From positions 1,702,698 to 1,766,697 of the forward strand of contig NZ_CP048914.1 in the NCBI RefSeq assembly GCF_014023125.1: DNA of 64,000 nucleotides. Direction: 5' to 3'. The translations under genes and the position numbers were made by a program. Of the stretch, positions 46,098 to 53,903 are shown piece after piece. Origin of the DNA: Candidatus Xianfuyuplasma coldseepsis. Lineage in GTDB: Bacteria > Bacillota_I > Bacilli_A > Izemoplasmatales > Izemoplasmataceae. Under the pieces are notes generated by a model. The model was given only the letters and a program-made list of their open reading frames with translations. It searched no databases and had not been told where the DNA came from. Each line of letters begins with the position of its first letter. The stretch's first letter is position 1.

Positions 46098-46739
46098 CTA
46101 ATCACGTTTGTTAAAAAAATCATCTTCAATATCATATAAATCATTATCATTTTGAGATTGATACGTATACCCATCAAAATCCACGTCCATATCGAGTAGT
46201 TTTCGTCGTTTACTGTAAAAGACGATGAACAAGATAAAGGATGCAAGACTTACCAACGAGGAGAATACGATCAATAATATACCACCAACAATACCGGTTG
46301 TCGCAATATAGAATGCTGCATACTCTCCGGTTGTATTAATGGGGACAATCGAAATGTCATAGTCTCCTGCATCGAAATCAATCCGACCGCCGACTTGACG
46401 ATTGTTTATCGTAATCGATGAATTCTCAGCAAGTGGTTCGATAAAATACGGTTCATCGGTTTCTTTATTGTAAATTCCAATCCGGTAATCGCCACTTTCT
46501 GTCTCGAATTCCATGTATGTTAATAATTGATCAAGAATAAAATAACGGACATTCCAATCGTGTTCATACATAAAGTAATACTCCCCATCTTCGGGGATTG
46601 AAACAACGGTTGTTTCATCCACTTCTAACGGAATGGTTTCCATCGATGTGACCATACTGATTCCTTGATATAGAAGTGTAACCGCTACACCAAAGACAAT
46701 GATGAATACCCAGGTTAGAACACCATATTTTGATTGCAT
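46098..46739 (-). CDS. Membrane protein with an extracytoplasmic strand-rich domain
   Basis: 213 residues from the ATG preceded by GGAGGGATCT. The frame extends 64 codons further up, over the rplU promoter area, and is not credible there. Helix one is at about 7-30, an external domain of about 110 residues with many acidic and aromatic residues (VSIPEDGEYYFMYEHDW) follows, then helix two at about 150-178 and an acidic tail ending YDIEDDFFNKRD. It is convergent with radC (five bases apart) and has an extended -10 (minus strand TGGTATAAT, plus-strand 46767-46775). Function unknown. Confidence 0.7.
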   Translation of the reverse strand: MQSKYGVLTWVFIIVFGVAVTLLYQGISMVTSMETIPLEVDETTVVSIPEDGEYYFMYEHDWNVRYFILDQLLTYMEFETESGDYRIGIYNKETDEPYFIEPLAENSSITINNRQVGGRIDFDAGDYDISIVPINTTGEYAAFYIATTGIVGGILLIVFSSLVSLASFILFIVFYSKRRKLLDMDVDFDGYTYQSQNDNDLYDIEDDFFNKRD

Positions 46740-46813
46740 AAGATCCCTCCAATAATTCCTACTGTGATTATACCATGAAATTGGAGTTTGGTCGCTAAAA
46801 ATAAGGAAATTCC

Positions 46814-46841
46814 TTGCAATAATAATGAATTTTAGTATAAT
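46814..46841 (+). promoter_or_regulatory. Possible distal rplU promoter
   Basis: TTGCAA, 16-bp spacer, TATAAT. Confidence 0.45.
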
Positions 46842-46875
46842 AACTATGGCGAGAAAAAAGGATACACTATTTTTA

Positions 46876-46904
46876 TTGACAAATAAAACCATATTTGGTA
46901 TTAT
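46876..46904 (+). promoter_or_regulatory. rplU promoter
   Basis: TTGACA, 17-bp spacer, TGGTATTAT (extended -10). Very close to consensus. Confidence 0.85.
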
Positions 46905-46910
46905 TTTTAC

Positions 46911-46985
46911 GCTAACAAAGGCATACCGCACAGAAAAGGTTTGAAGCAGATGACTGCACCTTAATGGCGAGTCTTAACAAATAAT
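46911..46985 (+). ncRNA. L21 leader RNA
   Basis: About 75 nt between the promoter and the ribosome binding site, containing GGCATACCGCACAGAAAAGG, GCAGATGACTGC and ATGGCGAGTCTTAAC. This arrangement is typical of the L21 leader, through which L21 represses its own mRNA in Bacillota. The exact fold should be confirmed with the covariance model. Confidence 0.7.
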
Positions 46986-46998
46986 GAGGAGGTGCTAT

Positions 46999-47307
46999 AT
47001 GTACGCAGTTGTTGAAACAGGTGGAAAACAAGTTAAAGTATCTGAAGGCAGTGTCATCTACGTTGAAAAATTAGACGTGGAAGCAGGAACTTCATATACC
47101 TTTGACAAAGTACTTATGGTCGGTGGTGAAACCGTCAAAATTGGAAACCCATATGTTGATGGCGCAACCGTTCAAGCGACAGTTGAAAAACAAGGTAAGC
47201 ATAAGAAAATTATCGTGTTTAAAATGAAACCAAAGAAAAAATACCGTCGTAAAAAAGGACATCGTCAACCATATACAAAATTAGTTGTAACAAAAATAAA
47301 TGGATAG
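46999..47307 (+). CDS. rplU: 50S ribosomal protein L21
   Basis: 102 residues. [16 protein letters not shown] at the start and the basic [19 protein letters not shown] near the end are the L21 signatures. The ATG lies after AGGAGGTG; an in-frame ATG five codons earlier overlaps that site. Followed 24 bases later by rpmA. The Prp protease gene that usually sits between them is missing. Confidence 0.98.
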   Translation: MYAVVETGGKQVKVSEGSVIYVEKLDVEAGTSYTFDKVLMVGGETVKIGNPYVDGATVQATVEKQGKHKKIIVFKMKPKKKYRRKKGHRQPYTKLVVTKING

Positions 47308-47331
47308 AAAGAAACTATGGAGGTGACTACA

Positions 47332-47616
47332 ATGTTATTCGAAATTAATATTCAGAAATGTATGGCTTCGAAAAAAGGTGTTGGATCAACCAAAAATGGT
47401 CGTGACAGCGAATCAAAACGCCTTGGAGCGAAATTATCAGACGGTCAATTCTGTACAGCTGGTTCTATCATTTATCGTCAACGGGGAACCAAAGTTCATC
47501 CCGGAAACAACGTTGGAATCGGTGGCGATGACACGTTATTCGCGAAAGTAGACGGATACGTCAAGTTCGAACGCGTTGGTAAAGATCGTAAACAAGCTTC
47601 AGTATACCCTGAATAA
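47332..47616 (+). CDS. rpmA: 50S ribosomal protein L27 with an N-terminal extension
   Basis: 94 residues. [20 protein letters not shown] and [20 protein letters not shown] identify L27. The start with GGAGGTGA gives an 11-residue extension [11 protein letters not shown] before the usual ASKKG. In Bacillota such an extension is removed by Prp at a motif close to LxLQFFA; here it reads INIQKCM and no prp gene lies between rplU and rpmA. An alternative start at the Met directly before ASKKG (47362) has no ribosome binding site. Confidence 0.97.
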   Translation: MLFEINIQKCMASKKGVGSTKNGRDSESKRLGAKLSDGQFCTAGSIIYRQRGTKVHPGNNVGIGGDDTLFAKVDGYVKFERVGKDRKQASVYPE

Positions 47617-47625
47617 TTAAAAACA

Positions 47626-47657
47626 TTTGGCAAATCACAAAGTGGTTTGCCATTTTG
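47626..47657 (+). terminator. Terminator of rplU-rpmA
   Basis: TGGCAAATCAC / GTGGTTTGCCA stem (one G-T pair) followed by TTTTG. Confidence 0.75.
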
Positions 47658-47701
47658 ATTGAAAAAACGTATAATTATCTACGGAGAAAGTGGGTGATGA
47701 C

Positions 47702-48229
47702 ATGATTCGAAACGCAACGTTGGATGATCTTGATCGCATTGATGAAATGGCGGTATATACCATTCATGACATGGCTTTATCCAATATCCCGCAATGGACC
47801 ATTACCTATCCTCGCAAAGAGCATTATCAAAAAGACGTGGAAAACAAGCAATTGTTTGTGTGCGAAATAGATGGTGTGATCCGCGGTGCGATTGTGATTT
47901 GTCCTGAAGAAGATCCGCCCTATGAAACGATTGATGGCTGGTTTACTGCCCACGGTGATAGTTTGGTGATTCATCGTGCCATCGTCGATCCGTTTTACCG
48001 CAATCATGGTGTCGCCCAAGAAATGTTGGATTACGCAATCATGTTGGGCCACCAACAAGGATATCAATCGATTAAGATTGATACGCATCATGACAACTAT
48101 AAAATGCGACAATTTTTAGAGAAAAATCAATTTAACTATATTGGTTATTTAGCAATTATCAATCGTGAAGCTTATGAACGCTTACTGGAGGATACGGATG
48201 AAGACATTATTAATCGTATGGAAAAGTAA
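47702..48229 (+). CDS. GNAT-family N-acetyltransferase
   Basis: 175 residues. The start MIRNATLDDLDRIDEM is typical. The acetyl-CoA loop is DPFYRNHGVAQEMLDYA (R-x-x-G-x-A with His in place of one Gly neighbour), followed by KIDTHHDNYKMRQFLEKNQF. The substrate is unknown. First of a run of small genes (GNAT, DsrE-like, kinase-like) leading to obgE. Confidence 0.88.
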   Translation: MIRNATLDDLDRIDEMAVYTIHDMALSNIPQWTITYPRKEHYQKDVENKQLFVCEIDGVIRGAIVICPEEDPPYETIDGWFTAHGDSLVIHRAIVDPFYRNHGVAQEMLDYAIMLGHQQGYQSIKIDTHHDNYKMRQFLEKNQFNYIGYLAIINREAYERLLEDTDEDIINRMEK

Positions 48230-48536
48230 CAATGATATTGACATTCATAATTTTGTCATTCCTTATGCATACAATGCGAAACGGCATCAATGGTTTGATC
48301 ATGTCCAAGTATTAATCTGGGGTGCGAGCCAAGAAGTTGTTGCTGCGACACCACTGATTCAGCAACGCGTGATGAACTTAATCAAGAATGGTGTCGAGGT
48401 ATTGGCGTGTAAAATGTGCGCGACCAATATTGGTGCAGCAGAAACATTGGAATCACTTGGTGTCGATGTTCGATATACCGGGGACTTCCTCAGTGAGCAA
48501 CTTCAAAATCCAGACTGTGAGGTACTTACAATCTAA
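48198..48536 (+). CDS. DsrE-family-like protein
   Basis: 112 residues from the ATG that follows GGAGG by six bases; it overlaps the end of the GNAT gene by 32 bases. KTLLIVWKSNNDIDIHNFVIPYA starts the Rossmann-like fold. VEVLACKMCATNIG has the Cys pair found at the active position in DsrE/YchN-like proteins, which relay sulfur. A role in sulfur transfer is suggested, not proven. Confidence 0.7.
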   Translation: MKTLLIVWKSNNDIDIHNFVIPYAYNAKRHQWFDHVQVLIWGASQEVVAATPLIQQRVMNLIKNGVEVLACKMCATNIGAAETLESLGVDVRYTGDFLSEQLQNPDCEVLTI

Positions 48537-49048
48537 TGAAACGAATTGTGATCCTCGGTCCAAGTGGAACTGGGAAGACGACGCTTGGTCGTCGTTTAGG
48601 AGAAAAGTTACACTATCCAATCTTGCATCTTGATACCGTATATTGGTTACAAGATTGGGAACACATAGATAAACCAGCTTTCCATCAATACATGGTGGAT
48701 TACATGCGCAAGCATGACACGTGGGTCATCGATGGAAATTACAGCAACAACAAACATTTTGCACTACGATTACGGATGGCCGATACCATCATTCTTCTCG
48801 ATTATGGAACAGCAGCTTCCTTAAAAGGAATTCATGAACGTGCCGCGAAATATAAACACCAAGTGCGGAGCGATATGGCTGAAGGTTGTGTCGAAGGTGT
48901 TGATCAAGTATTCTTGCAATACACGGCATTCTACTCAAAATTCCGATTAAAGTGGTTAAAAGCAATCATCCGTAAATATAAAAACAGCAGTACAATTTTA
49001 ATTTTCAAATCGCGACAAGAATTACATCAATGGTTTGATCAATTATAG
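48536..49048 (+). CDS. Adenylate-kinase-like P-loop protein (topology modulation/FlaR group)
   Basis: 170 residues. Walker A GPSGTGKTTLGRRLGE starts near residue 8, HLDTVYW follows at the NMP-binding position, and WVIDGNYSNN at the P-loop partner strand. These are marks of the group annotated as DNA topology modulation protein FlaR. The true reaction is unknown; a small-molecule kinase is likely. It shares one base with the preceding gene. Confidence 0.8.
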   Translation: MKRIVILGPSGTGKTTLGRRLGEKLHYPILHLDTVYWLQDWEHIDKPAFHQYMVDYMRKHDTWVIDGNYSNNKHFALRLRMADTIILLDYGTAASLKGIHERAAKYKHQVRSDMAEGCVEGVDQVFLQYTAFYSKFRLKWLKAIIRKYKNSSTILIFKSRQELHQWFDQL

Positions 49049-49058
49049 GAGGCTTCAT

Positions 49059-50342
49059 ATGTTTGTAGATTTGGTACACATTAAAGTTTCATCAGGAAAA
49101 GGCGGTGACGGCACCGTTGCTTTTCGTCGTGAGAAATTTGTACCAATGGGCGGTCCCTCCGGTGGGGACGGTGGAAAAGGTGGCGATGTTATCTTTGTTG
49201 GGAACGAAGGACTCGCAACCCTGATCGATTTAAAATACAATCGCGTATTGAACGCCGAAGCAGGTGTCAATGGACGAGCCAAGAAAATGCATGGTGCCAA
49301 TGGAAATGATTTGGTGGTTCAAGTGCCTGTTGGAACAACCATCTATGATGAAGAAACCGATAAAGTAATTGGGGATATCACCGAACACAATCAAACAGTA
49401 ACCGTGGCCAAAGGTGGCCGTGGCGGTCGCGGGAATGTCAAATTTACGACATCTCGTAATACCGCACCTGAAATCGCAGAAAAAGGGGAACCGGGTGTGA
49501 CCCGAAAAATACGATGTGAATTGAAAGTTTTGGCAGATGTAGGTTTGGTTGGTTTACCAAGTGTCGGGAAAAGTACCATTATTAGTGCCTTATCCAACTC
49601 CAAACCAAAGATTGCGGATTATCATTTTACAACGCTGCAACCTAACTTAGGTGTTGTTCGTGTTGAGCAAGATCGAAGTTTTGTCATGGCGGATTTACCA
49701 GGTCTTATCGAAGGCGCAAGCTTAGGCCAAGGTCTTGGTCTTCAGTTCTTGCGTCATATCGAACGAACGCGTGTGATCTTACATGTGATTGATATGAGCG
49801 GATCCGAAGGACGCGATCCATATGAGGATTATCAAGTAATTAATAAAGAACTTAGTTCCTACAAATACGACTTATTACAACGACCCCAAATCATCATTGC
49901 CAATAAAATGGATTTACCCGATGCCAAAGAACATCTAGAGATGTTTAAAGAGCAAATCGATGAAGATGTTGACATCATACCAATTAGTGCGTATACGCGA
50001 GATAATCTGCAAGAACTCATGTATAAAACAATGGATCTGCTCGAACAGACAAAACACATTGATCTATACAATGATGCCGATTATGATGAAGTGGTTGAGT
50101 ATACATTTACCCCTGATGAGGAAGTTTTCCACATTGAACTGGAAGCCGATGGCGTGTATCAAGTCACAGGAAAACCGTTACGCAAAATCTTCGAAATGAC
50201 GGACTTTACCAAAGATCAATCAGTAAAACGATTTAGCCGAATCTTACGGAGTCTTGGTGTCGATGCAGCCCTGCGTGATTTCGGAGTCCAAAATGGAGAT
50301 ACGGTTCGGATCTTTGAGTTTGAATTTGAGTTTATTGATTAA
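49059..50342 (+). CDS. obgE: Obg GTPase (ribosome assembly and stress)
   Basis: 427 residues in three domains. The glycine-rich Obg fold is at 1-158 (GGPSGGDGGKGGDV). The GTPase domain follows with GLPSVGKST, DLPGLIEGA and NKMDLP. The C-terminal OCT domain is at about 345-427 and ends acidic (FEFEFEFID). The ATG at 49059 follows AGGAGG; eight upstream codons lie inside the previous gene. Next to rpmA and ruvA, a common neighbourhood. Confidence 0.97.
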   Translation: MFVDLVHIKVSSGKGGDGTVAFRREKFVPMGGPSGGDGGKGGDVIFVGNEGLATLIDLKYNRVLNAEAGVNGRAKKMHGANGNDLVVQVPVGTTIYDEETDKVIGDITEHNQTVTVAKGGRGGRGNVKFTTSRNTAPEIAEKGEPGVTRKIRCELKVLADVGLVGLPSVGKSTIISALSNSKPKIADYHFTTLQPNLGVVRVEQDRSFVMADLPGLIEGASLGQGLGLQFLRHIERTRVILHVIDMSGSEGRDPYEDYQVINKELSSYKYDLLQRPQIIIANKMDLPDAKEHLEMFKEQIDEDVDIIPISAYTRDNLQELMYKTMDLLEQTKHIDLYNDADYDEVVEYTFTPDEEVFHIELEADGVYQVTGKPLRKIFEMTDFTKDQSVKRFSRILRSLGVDAALRDFGVQNGDTVRIFEFEFEFID

Positions 50343-50367
50343 AGACAACGTTTGTTGTCTTTTTTTT
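50341..50367 (+). terminator. obgE terminator
   Basis: AAAGACAAC / GTTGTCTTT with a T-run, starting at the last base of the stop codon. Confidence 0.9.
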
Positions 50368-50426
50368 ATTAATCCAATAGTTTGCTAAACGAACTATTAT
50401 CGATGGATACAAATCCAATATCAATG

Positions 50427-50435
50427 TGATATAAT
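50427..50435 (+). promoter_or_regulatory. ruvA promoter (extended -10)
   Basis: TGATATAAT 21 bp upstream of the start codon. Confidence 0.5.
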
Positions 50436-50455
50436 GATGTATGGAGTGTGATACG

Positions 50456-51013
50456 ATGTATAATTACTTACAGGGAATGGTCGTTGAAATCAAACCCGAT
50501 CATATTACCTTAGATGTCCATGATGTGGGTTATCAAGTGTTTACCCCAAACGCCTATGAATTTCATTTGAATGAACCAGCAAAAGTGTTTATTCATTTTT
50601 ATGTACGTGAAGATGCGATTTTACTGTATGGTTTTAAAACCGATGAAGCAAAACAGTTATTCATTAAGTTATTAAGTGTCAAAGGAATTGGTCCCAAAAG
50701 TGCAATTGCGATTTTAGCTACTGGAAATGTCCAAGATGTGATTGGCGCAATTGAAATTGGAAACGTGAAATTCTTAAGTAAGTTTCCTGGTATCGGTCCA
50801 AAAGCGAGCCAGCAGATTATCTTGGACTTAAAAGGAAAATTGAGTTTTGAAGAGGATCGTATTCCTCGTCACGATAATATTCGTGAAGTAGAGGAAGCAT
50901 TACAATCCTTAGGATATAAAGCCAAAGAAATTAAAAAAGCGGTGAAACATTTAGATGGATCAAAACCAACGGAACAGTTGGTAAAAGATGCATTATCTCA
51001 AATGCTGAAGTAA
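50456..51013 (+). CDS. ruvA: Holliday junction branch migration protein RuvA
   Basis: 185 residues. The OB fold (YLQGMVVEIKPDHITLDV, REDAILLYGF) is followed by two helix-hairpin-helix motifs (LLSVKGIGPKSAIAIL and FLSKFPGIGPKASQQIIL) and a C-terminal domain III (EEALQSLGYKAKEIKKAV) that contacts RuvB. Unusually, ruvB does not follow; two membrane proteins do. Confidence 0.96.
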   Translation: MYNYLQGMVVEIKPDHITLDVHDVGYQVFTPNAYEFHLNEPAKVFIHFYVREDAILLYGFKTDEAKQLFIKLLSVKGIGPKSAIAILATGNVQDVIGAIEIGNVKFLSKFPGIGPKASQQIILDLKGKLSFEEDRIPRHDNIREVEEALQSLGYKAKEIKKAVKHLDGSKPTEQLVKDALSQMLK

Positions 51014-51025
51014 GAGAGGCTATCT

Positions 51026-51751
51026 ATGAGTGACTTTTTCACTTTCACGGAGAATCCAGACAATACCTTTACCGTATTTGGATGGAATCATATCATCCCG
51101 TTATTGGCTATAATTGTTGGTGTGTATTTGATTTATCATTATCGCTATGAGTTGCGAAATTACAAATATGAACGTCGAGTACGCTATGGAATTGCGATAT
51201 TCGCGATACTGTTGGAAGTGTCTTTTCAATTGTGGCAGATGTTTCATGGACAGTGGGACTTTGCCGATAGTCTCCCGCTTCATTTATGTCGCTTAACATC
51301 GTATTTGGGAATCTACATCATGTTTTCCAAGAATACCAAAGTATTTGAAATTGCGTATTTCTGGAGTTTAGCTGGAGTCGTTAGTATTTTGTTTCCTGAT
51401 ATCCTTCATGGCGCCGATCGTTATCGCTACTATCATTTCATGATGTCACACATCCTCTTTTTCTATATGTATATGTACCTCTTGTTTGTTCTTGATTTTC
51501 GCTTGACGTTTAAATCGTTTAAGAAAAGTTTCATTACATTATTTGTTTTAGCAGTGGGAATTATCATTCCTATAAATAATATATTTAACATGAATTATAT
51601 GTATTTGTTAGAACCTGGTGATACGCCGTTTACAATCTTTGAAGGGCATGGTTATTTGCTTTACGTGATTGGTTGTATCGGACTCACGATGGTTGTTATT
51701 ACACTGTGGTATCTCCCGATTCACTTCTACAATCGCTATCGTAAAGAGTAG
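51026..51751 (+). CDS. YwaF-like (TIGR02206 type) integral membrane protein, copy 1
   Basis: 241 residues, about seven helices. W-x-H at GWNHIIPLLA, then QLWQMFHGQWDFADSLPLHLCRL and YFWSLAGVVSILFPDI are the family marks. The ending FEGHGYLLYVIG precedes the last helix. Function unknown. It starts 12 bases after ruvA and is followed by a paralogue, so the three genes form one unit. Confidence 0.8.
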   Translation: MSDFFTFTENPDNTFTVFGWNHIIPLLAIIVGVYLIYHYRYELRNYKYERRVRYGIAIFAILLEVSFQLWQMFHGQWDFADSLPLHLCRLTSYLGIYIMFSKNTKVFEIAYFWSLAGVVSILFPDILHGADRYRYYHFMMSHILFFYMYMYLLFVLDFRLTFKSFKKSFITLFVLAVGIIIPINNIFNMNYMYLLEPGDTPFTIFEGHGYLLYVIGCIGLTMVVITLWYLPIHFYNRYRKE

Positions 51752-51759
51752 GTGATTTG

Positions 51760-52470
51760 ATGTTTTTTTCCGATGATGTCGGACTGGTCTTTGAACCATT
51801 TAGTTTGCTTCATATCGTGCTATTTGTGACCGTTATCGCTGGCGTATTGCTGATTGTGTTCTTCCGCGAAGCGTTACGCAACCATCCCAAAGAACGGATG
51901 ATTGCCATTGGCATGGCTACCTTCGCCTTTGTTTGGGAAATTGGCCTGTATTCCTGGAAGATTGGAAATGGCCTATGGACGTGGGATGACGGATTACCAC
52001 TTGGTCTTTGTGGAATGACATTATACATCGCGATATTCGCTATGTATTTCAAGAAGTTTTCGTTATTTGAAATTGGATACTATTGGACATGGGGAGCCAT
52101 TGCCAGTGTCTTATTCCCCGACATTCCATACAGCATTGATCGTTTCCGTTTTTATCAATTCATGTTTGGCCATATGTTCTTTTTCTTTATGTTTGTCTAT
52201 ATGATTGCGGTATATCAGTGGTATCCCACCTGGAAAAGTTGGCGCAAAAGTGTCCTCACATTATCGATTGTGACTGTAATACTAACCATCACTAGTTTCA
52301 TTACCGACACGAACTTAATGTTCATGAGAGAGAGTGATGGAACCCCGCTTGAACTATTTGAAGGAGGACCCTATATCCTGTATTTCATCGGTGTTGTTGG
52401 ACTCGCATTTATCATTATGACGGTATGGCAATTACCATGGCATTTTTATCACAAACGAATCAAATCCTAA
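51760..52470 (+). CDS. YwaF-like (TIGR02206 type) integral membrane protein, copy 2
   Basis: 236 residues. It aligns throughout with the upstream copy: YSWKIGNGLWTWDDGLPLGL against QLWQMFHGQWDFADSLPLHL, then YYWTWGAIASVLFPDIPYS and LELFEGGPYILYFIG. The histidine of the LPLHLC motif is Gly here and the Cys is two places on, so the copies have diverged at a conserved site. The ATG at 51760 follows AGGTGAT. The terminator overlaps its stop. Confidence 0.8.
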   Translation: MFFSDDVGLVFEPFSLLHIVLFVTVIAGVLLIVFFREALRNHPKERMIAIGMATFAFVWEIGLYSWKIGNGLWTWDDGLPLGLCGMTLYIAIFAMYFKKFSLFEIGYYWTWGAIASVLFPDIPYSIDRFRFYQFMFGHMFFFFMFVYMIAVYQWYPTWKSWRKSVLTLSIVTVILTITSFITDTNLMFMRESDGTPLELFEGGPYILYFIGVVGLAFIIMTVWQLPWHFYHKRIKS

Positions 52471-52487
52471 AAAGATTTGATTTTTTT
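52458..52487 (+). terminator. Terminator enclosing the stop codon of copy 2
   Basis: AATCAAATC / GATTTGATT with the TAA in the loop, and a T-run. Confidence 0.88.
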
Positions 52488-52488
52488 A

Positions 52489-52517
52489 TTGACATTTTAT
52501 TAAAAATGTAATATATT
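52489..52517 (+). promoter_or_regulatory. Promoter of the MarR redox operon
   Basis: TTGACA, 17-bp spacer, TATATT. It begins inside the T-run end of the previous terminator. Confidence 0.8.
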
Positions 52518-52544
52518 ACCTATTGTAAAGGTAACATGTTACCT
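52507..52544 (+). promoter_or_regulatory. Tandem MarR operators
   Basis: TGTAATATATTACC (52507-52520) covers the -10 box. AGGTAACATGTTACCT (52529-52544), a perfect 16-bp palindrome, covers the early transcribed region. Centres are 23 bp apart. Confidence 0.75.
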
Positions 52545-52558
52545 AAAGGAGGTATTCC

Positions 52559-53005
52559 ATGGAACGAATTGAATATGAAAGAGAATTAATTGTACGAATA
52601 TTTCAGACCTCGAATGTATTACAAACATATTTGGATCGAATATTACGTGAGGATCAACTTACCGCAAAGCAATTCTTTACGATGATCTTTATAGGTAATA
52701 TCGGCCATGATCCAAAAATCAGTGAGTTATCAGAGTTTACCCATACATCACATCAAAACACGAAACAAGTTTTATTAAAATTACAGAAACGAGATTATGT
52801 AGATATATATAAGGATGAACAAGATTCACGCGTAACGCGTGTACGCTTAACAACAAAAGCAATGCAGTATTGGCAGCAACGTAGTAACGATGATCTGCGA
52901 ACCATCCAATCCTTGTTTCATACAATACAAGATGATGACTTAAAAGCAACTCTTCAGGGTCTTAAAGACATCACAACACAACTACTACAACTACAAAACG
53001 AATAA
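52559..53005 (+). CDS. MarR-family transcriptional regulator
   Basis: 148 residues. The winged helix is at about 45-105: QFFTMIFIGNIG, ISELSEFTHTSHQNTKQVLLKL (recognition helix), then DEQDSRVTRVRLT in the wing with the typical D-x-R. AAGGAGG lies before the ATG. Two palindromes at its promoter indicate autoregulation. It probably senses redox or a toxic compound and controls the FMN-binding and flavodoxin genes behind it. Confidence 0.92.
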   Translation: MERIEYERELIVRIFQTSNVLQTYLDRILREDQLTAKQFFTMIFIGNIGHDPKISELSEFTHTSHQNTKQVLLKLQKRDYVDIYKDEQDSRVTRVRLTTKAMQYWQQRSNDDLRTIQSLFHTIQDDDLKATLQGLKDITTQLLQLQNE

Positions 53006-53022
53006 TAAAGAAGGAAATGACA

Positions 53023-53412
53023 ATGAAAAAAATAGTGATTATTATCGGATCCATCATCGGATTCTTTGCCATCGGATTTGGGATTATGTTCATCACCCTT
53101 AGCCAAAACATGAAAACAATAAATGCCATTACGATACCAGAGGTAGATATAACCTCGTGGGAAGATACCGTTGTCCAAGGAGAATATTATTACAAGGATC
53201 AAATCGGGGCAACCGTTGAAGTAACTATTACAGATGGAACCATTACCGATATCCGATTTATTGAACACCTGTATGGCCTTGGTGGAAAAGCTGAAGTTAT
53301 TATCGACGATATCATTGCACAGCAGACGTTACAAGTAGATGATGTTGCTGGCGCAACAACATCAAGTCATGTCATCAAACTAGCAATATTAAATGCACTG
53401 GAGGAAGAATAA
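53023..53412 (+). CDS. FMN-binding domain protein, membrane anchored
   Basis: 129 residues from the second ATG, chosen for its seven-base spacing from AAGGA. A single N-terminal helix (3-26) anchors it outside. GEYYYKDQIGATVEVTI and DGTITDIRFIEH start the FMN-bind fold, and DDVAGATTSS (106-115) is the flavinylation motif with Thr112 as the likely FMN attachment site. It is a minimal version of the RnfG/NqrC domain. The ApbE enzyme that would add FMN is not in the window. Confidence 0.85.
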   Translation: MKKIVIIIGSIIGFFAIGFGIMFITLSQNMKTINAITIPEVDITSWEDTVVQGEYYYKDQIGATVEVTITDGTITDIRFIEHLYGLGGKAEVIIDDIIAQQTLQVDDVAGATTSSHVIKLAILNALEEE

Positions 53413-53865
53413 ATGAAAACATTAATGTTATATCACTCAAAGCAAGGGCATACCAAAACATGTATCGACTATCTCAACAATCGGACTGATGACACATGCG
53501 TAGTACCTGTACAAGATTTTACAGCGTCATTGGACGAATATGATTCCGTAATTATTGGAACCCCCGTGTACATGGGGAACATCCATAAAATGATTAAAAC
53601 CTTTATCCAACAACATGAGCAAACATTGTTGCAGAAGTCATTAACAATTGTTGTATGTGCCATGAACGATAGCGAATATGAGGCAATGATTCAACGAAAT
53701 TTCACAGAATCAATACGTAATCACGCGAGAATAGTTCATGCAGGTGGAGGCTACAATTTTAAACGACTTAATTTCCTCGAACGATTCATCGTTAAAAAGA
53801 TTGCGAAAGTCGATTCGTCCATTTCATCCATTAAATATGATCAACTAGACTCGATTTCAATGTAA
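53413..53865 (+). CDS. Flavodoxin-domain protein
   Basis: 150 residues. The FMN phosphate loop YHSKQGHTKT is at about 7-16. IIGTPVYMGNIHKMIKTF is the second flavin loop, and the ending GYNFKRLNFLERFIVKKIAK matches the HemG-like flavodoxin group. It is cytoplasmic, binds FMN without covalent attachment and carries electrons. It starts on the base after the stop of the FMN-binding gene. No haem-synthesis genes are near, so a protoporphyrinogen oxidase role is not supported. Confidence 0.85.
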   Translation: MKTLMLYHSKQGHTKTCIDYLNNRTDDTCVVPVQDFTASLDEYDSVIIGTPVYMGNIHKMIKTFIQQHEQTLLQKSLTIVVCAMNDSEYEAMIQRNFTESIRNHARIVHAGGGYNFKRLNFLERFIVKKIAKVDSSISSIKYDQLDSISM

Positions 53866-53872
53866 ACCATCA

Positions 53873-53903
53873 AAAAAGTGAATGCATTTGCACTCACTTT
53901 TTT
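53873..53903. terminator. Bidirectional terminator
   Basis: AAAAAAGTGA / TCACTTTTTT around an inner TGCATTTGCA, between convergent genes. Confidence 0.8.

Noticed and set aside
46740-46931. Longer N-terminus of the membrane protein at 46098
   Set aside because: It would cover the rplU promoters and has no ribosome binding site; the ATG at 46739 has GGAGG.
53413-53865. Protoporphyrinogen oxidase HemG
   Set aside because: The flavodoxin fold matches, but no haem-synthesis gene is nearby and the partner is an FMN-binding protein; only the domain name is kept.
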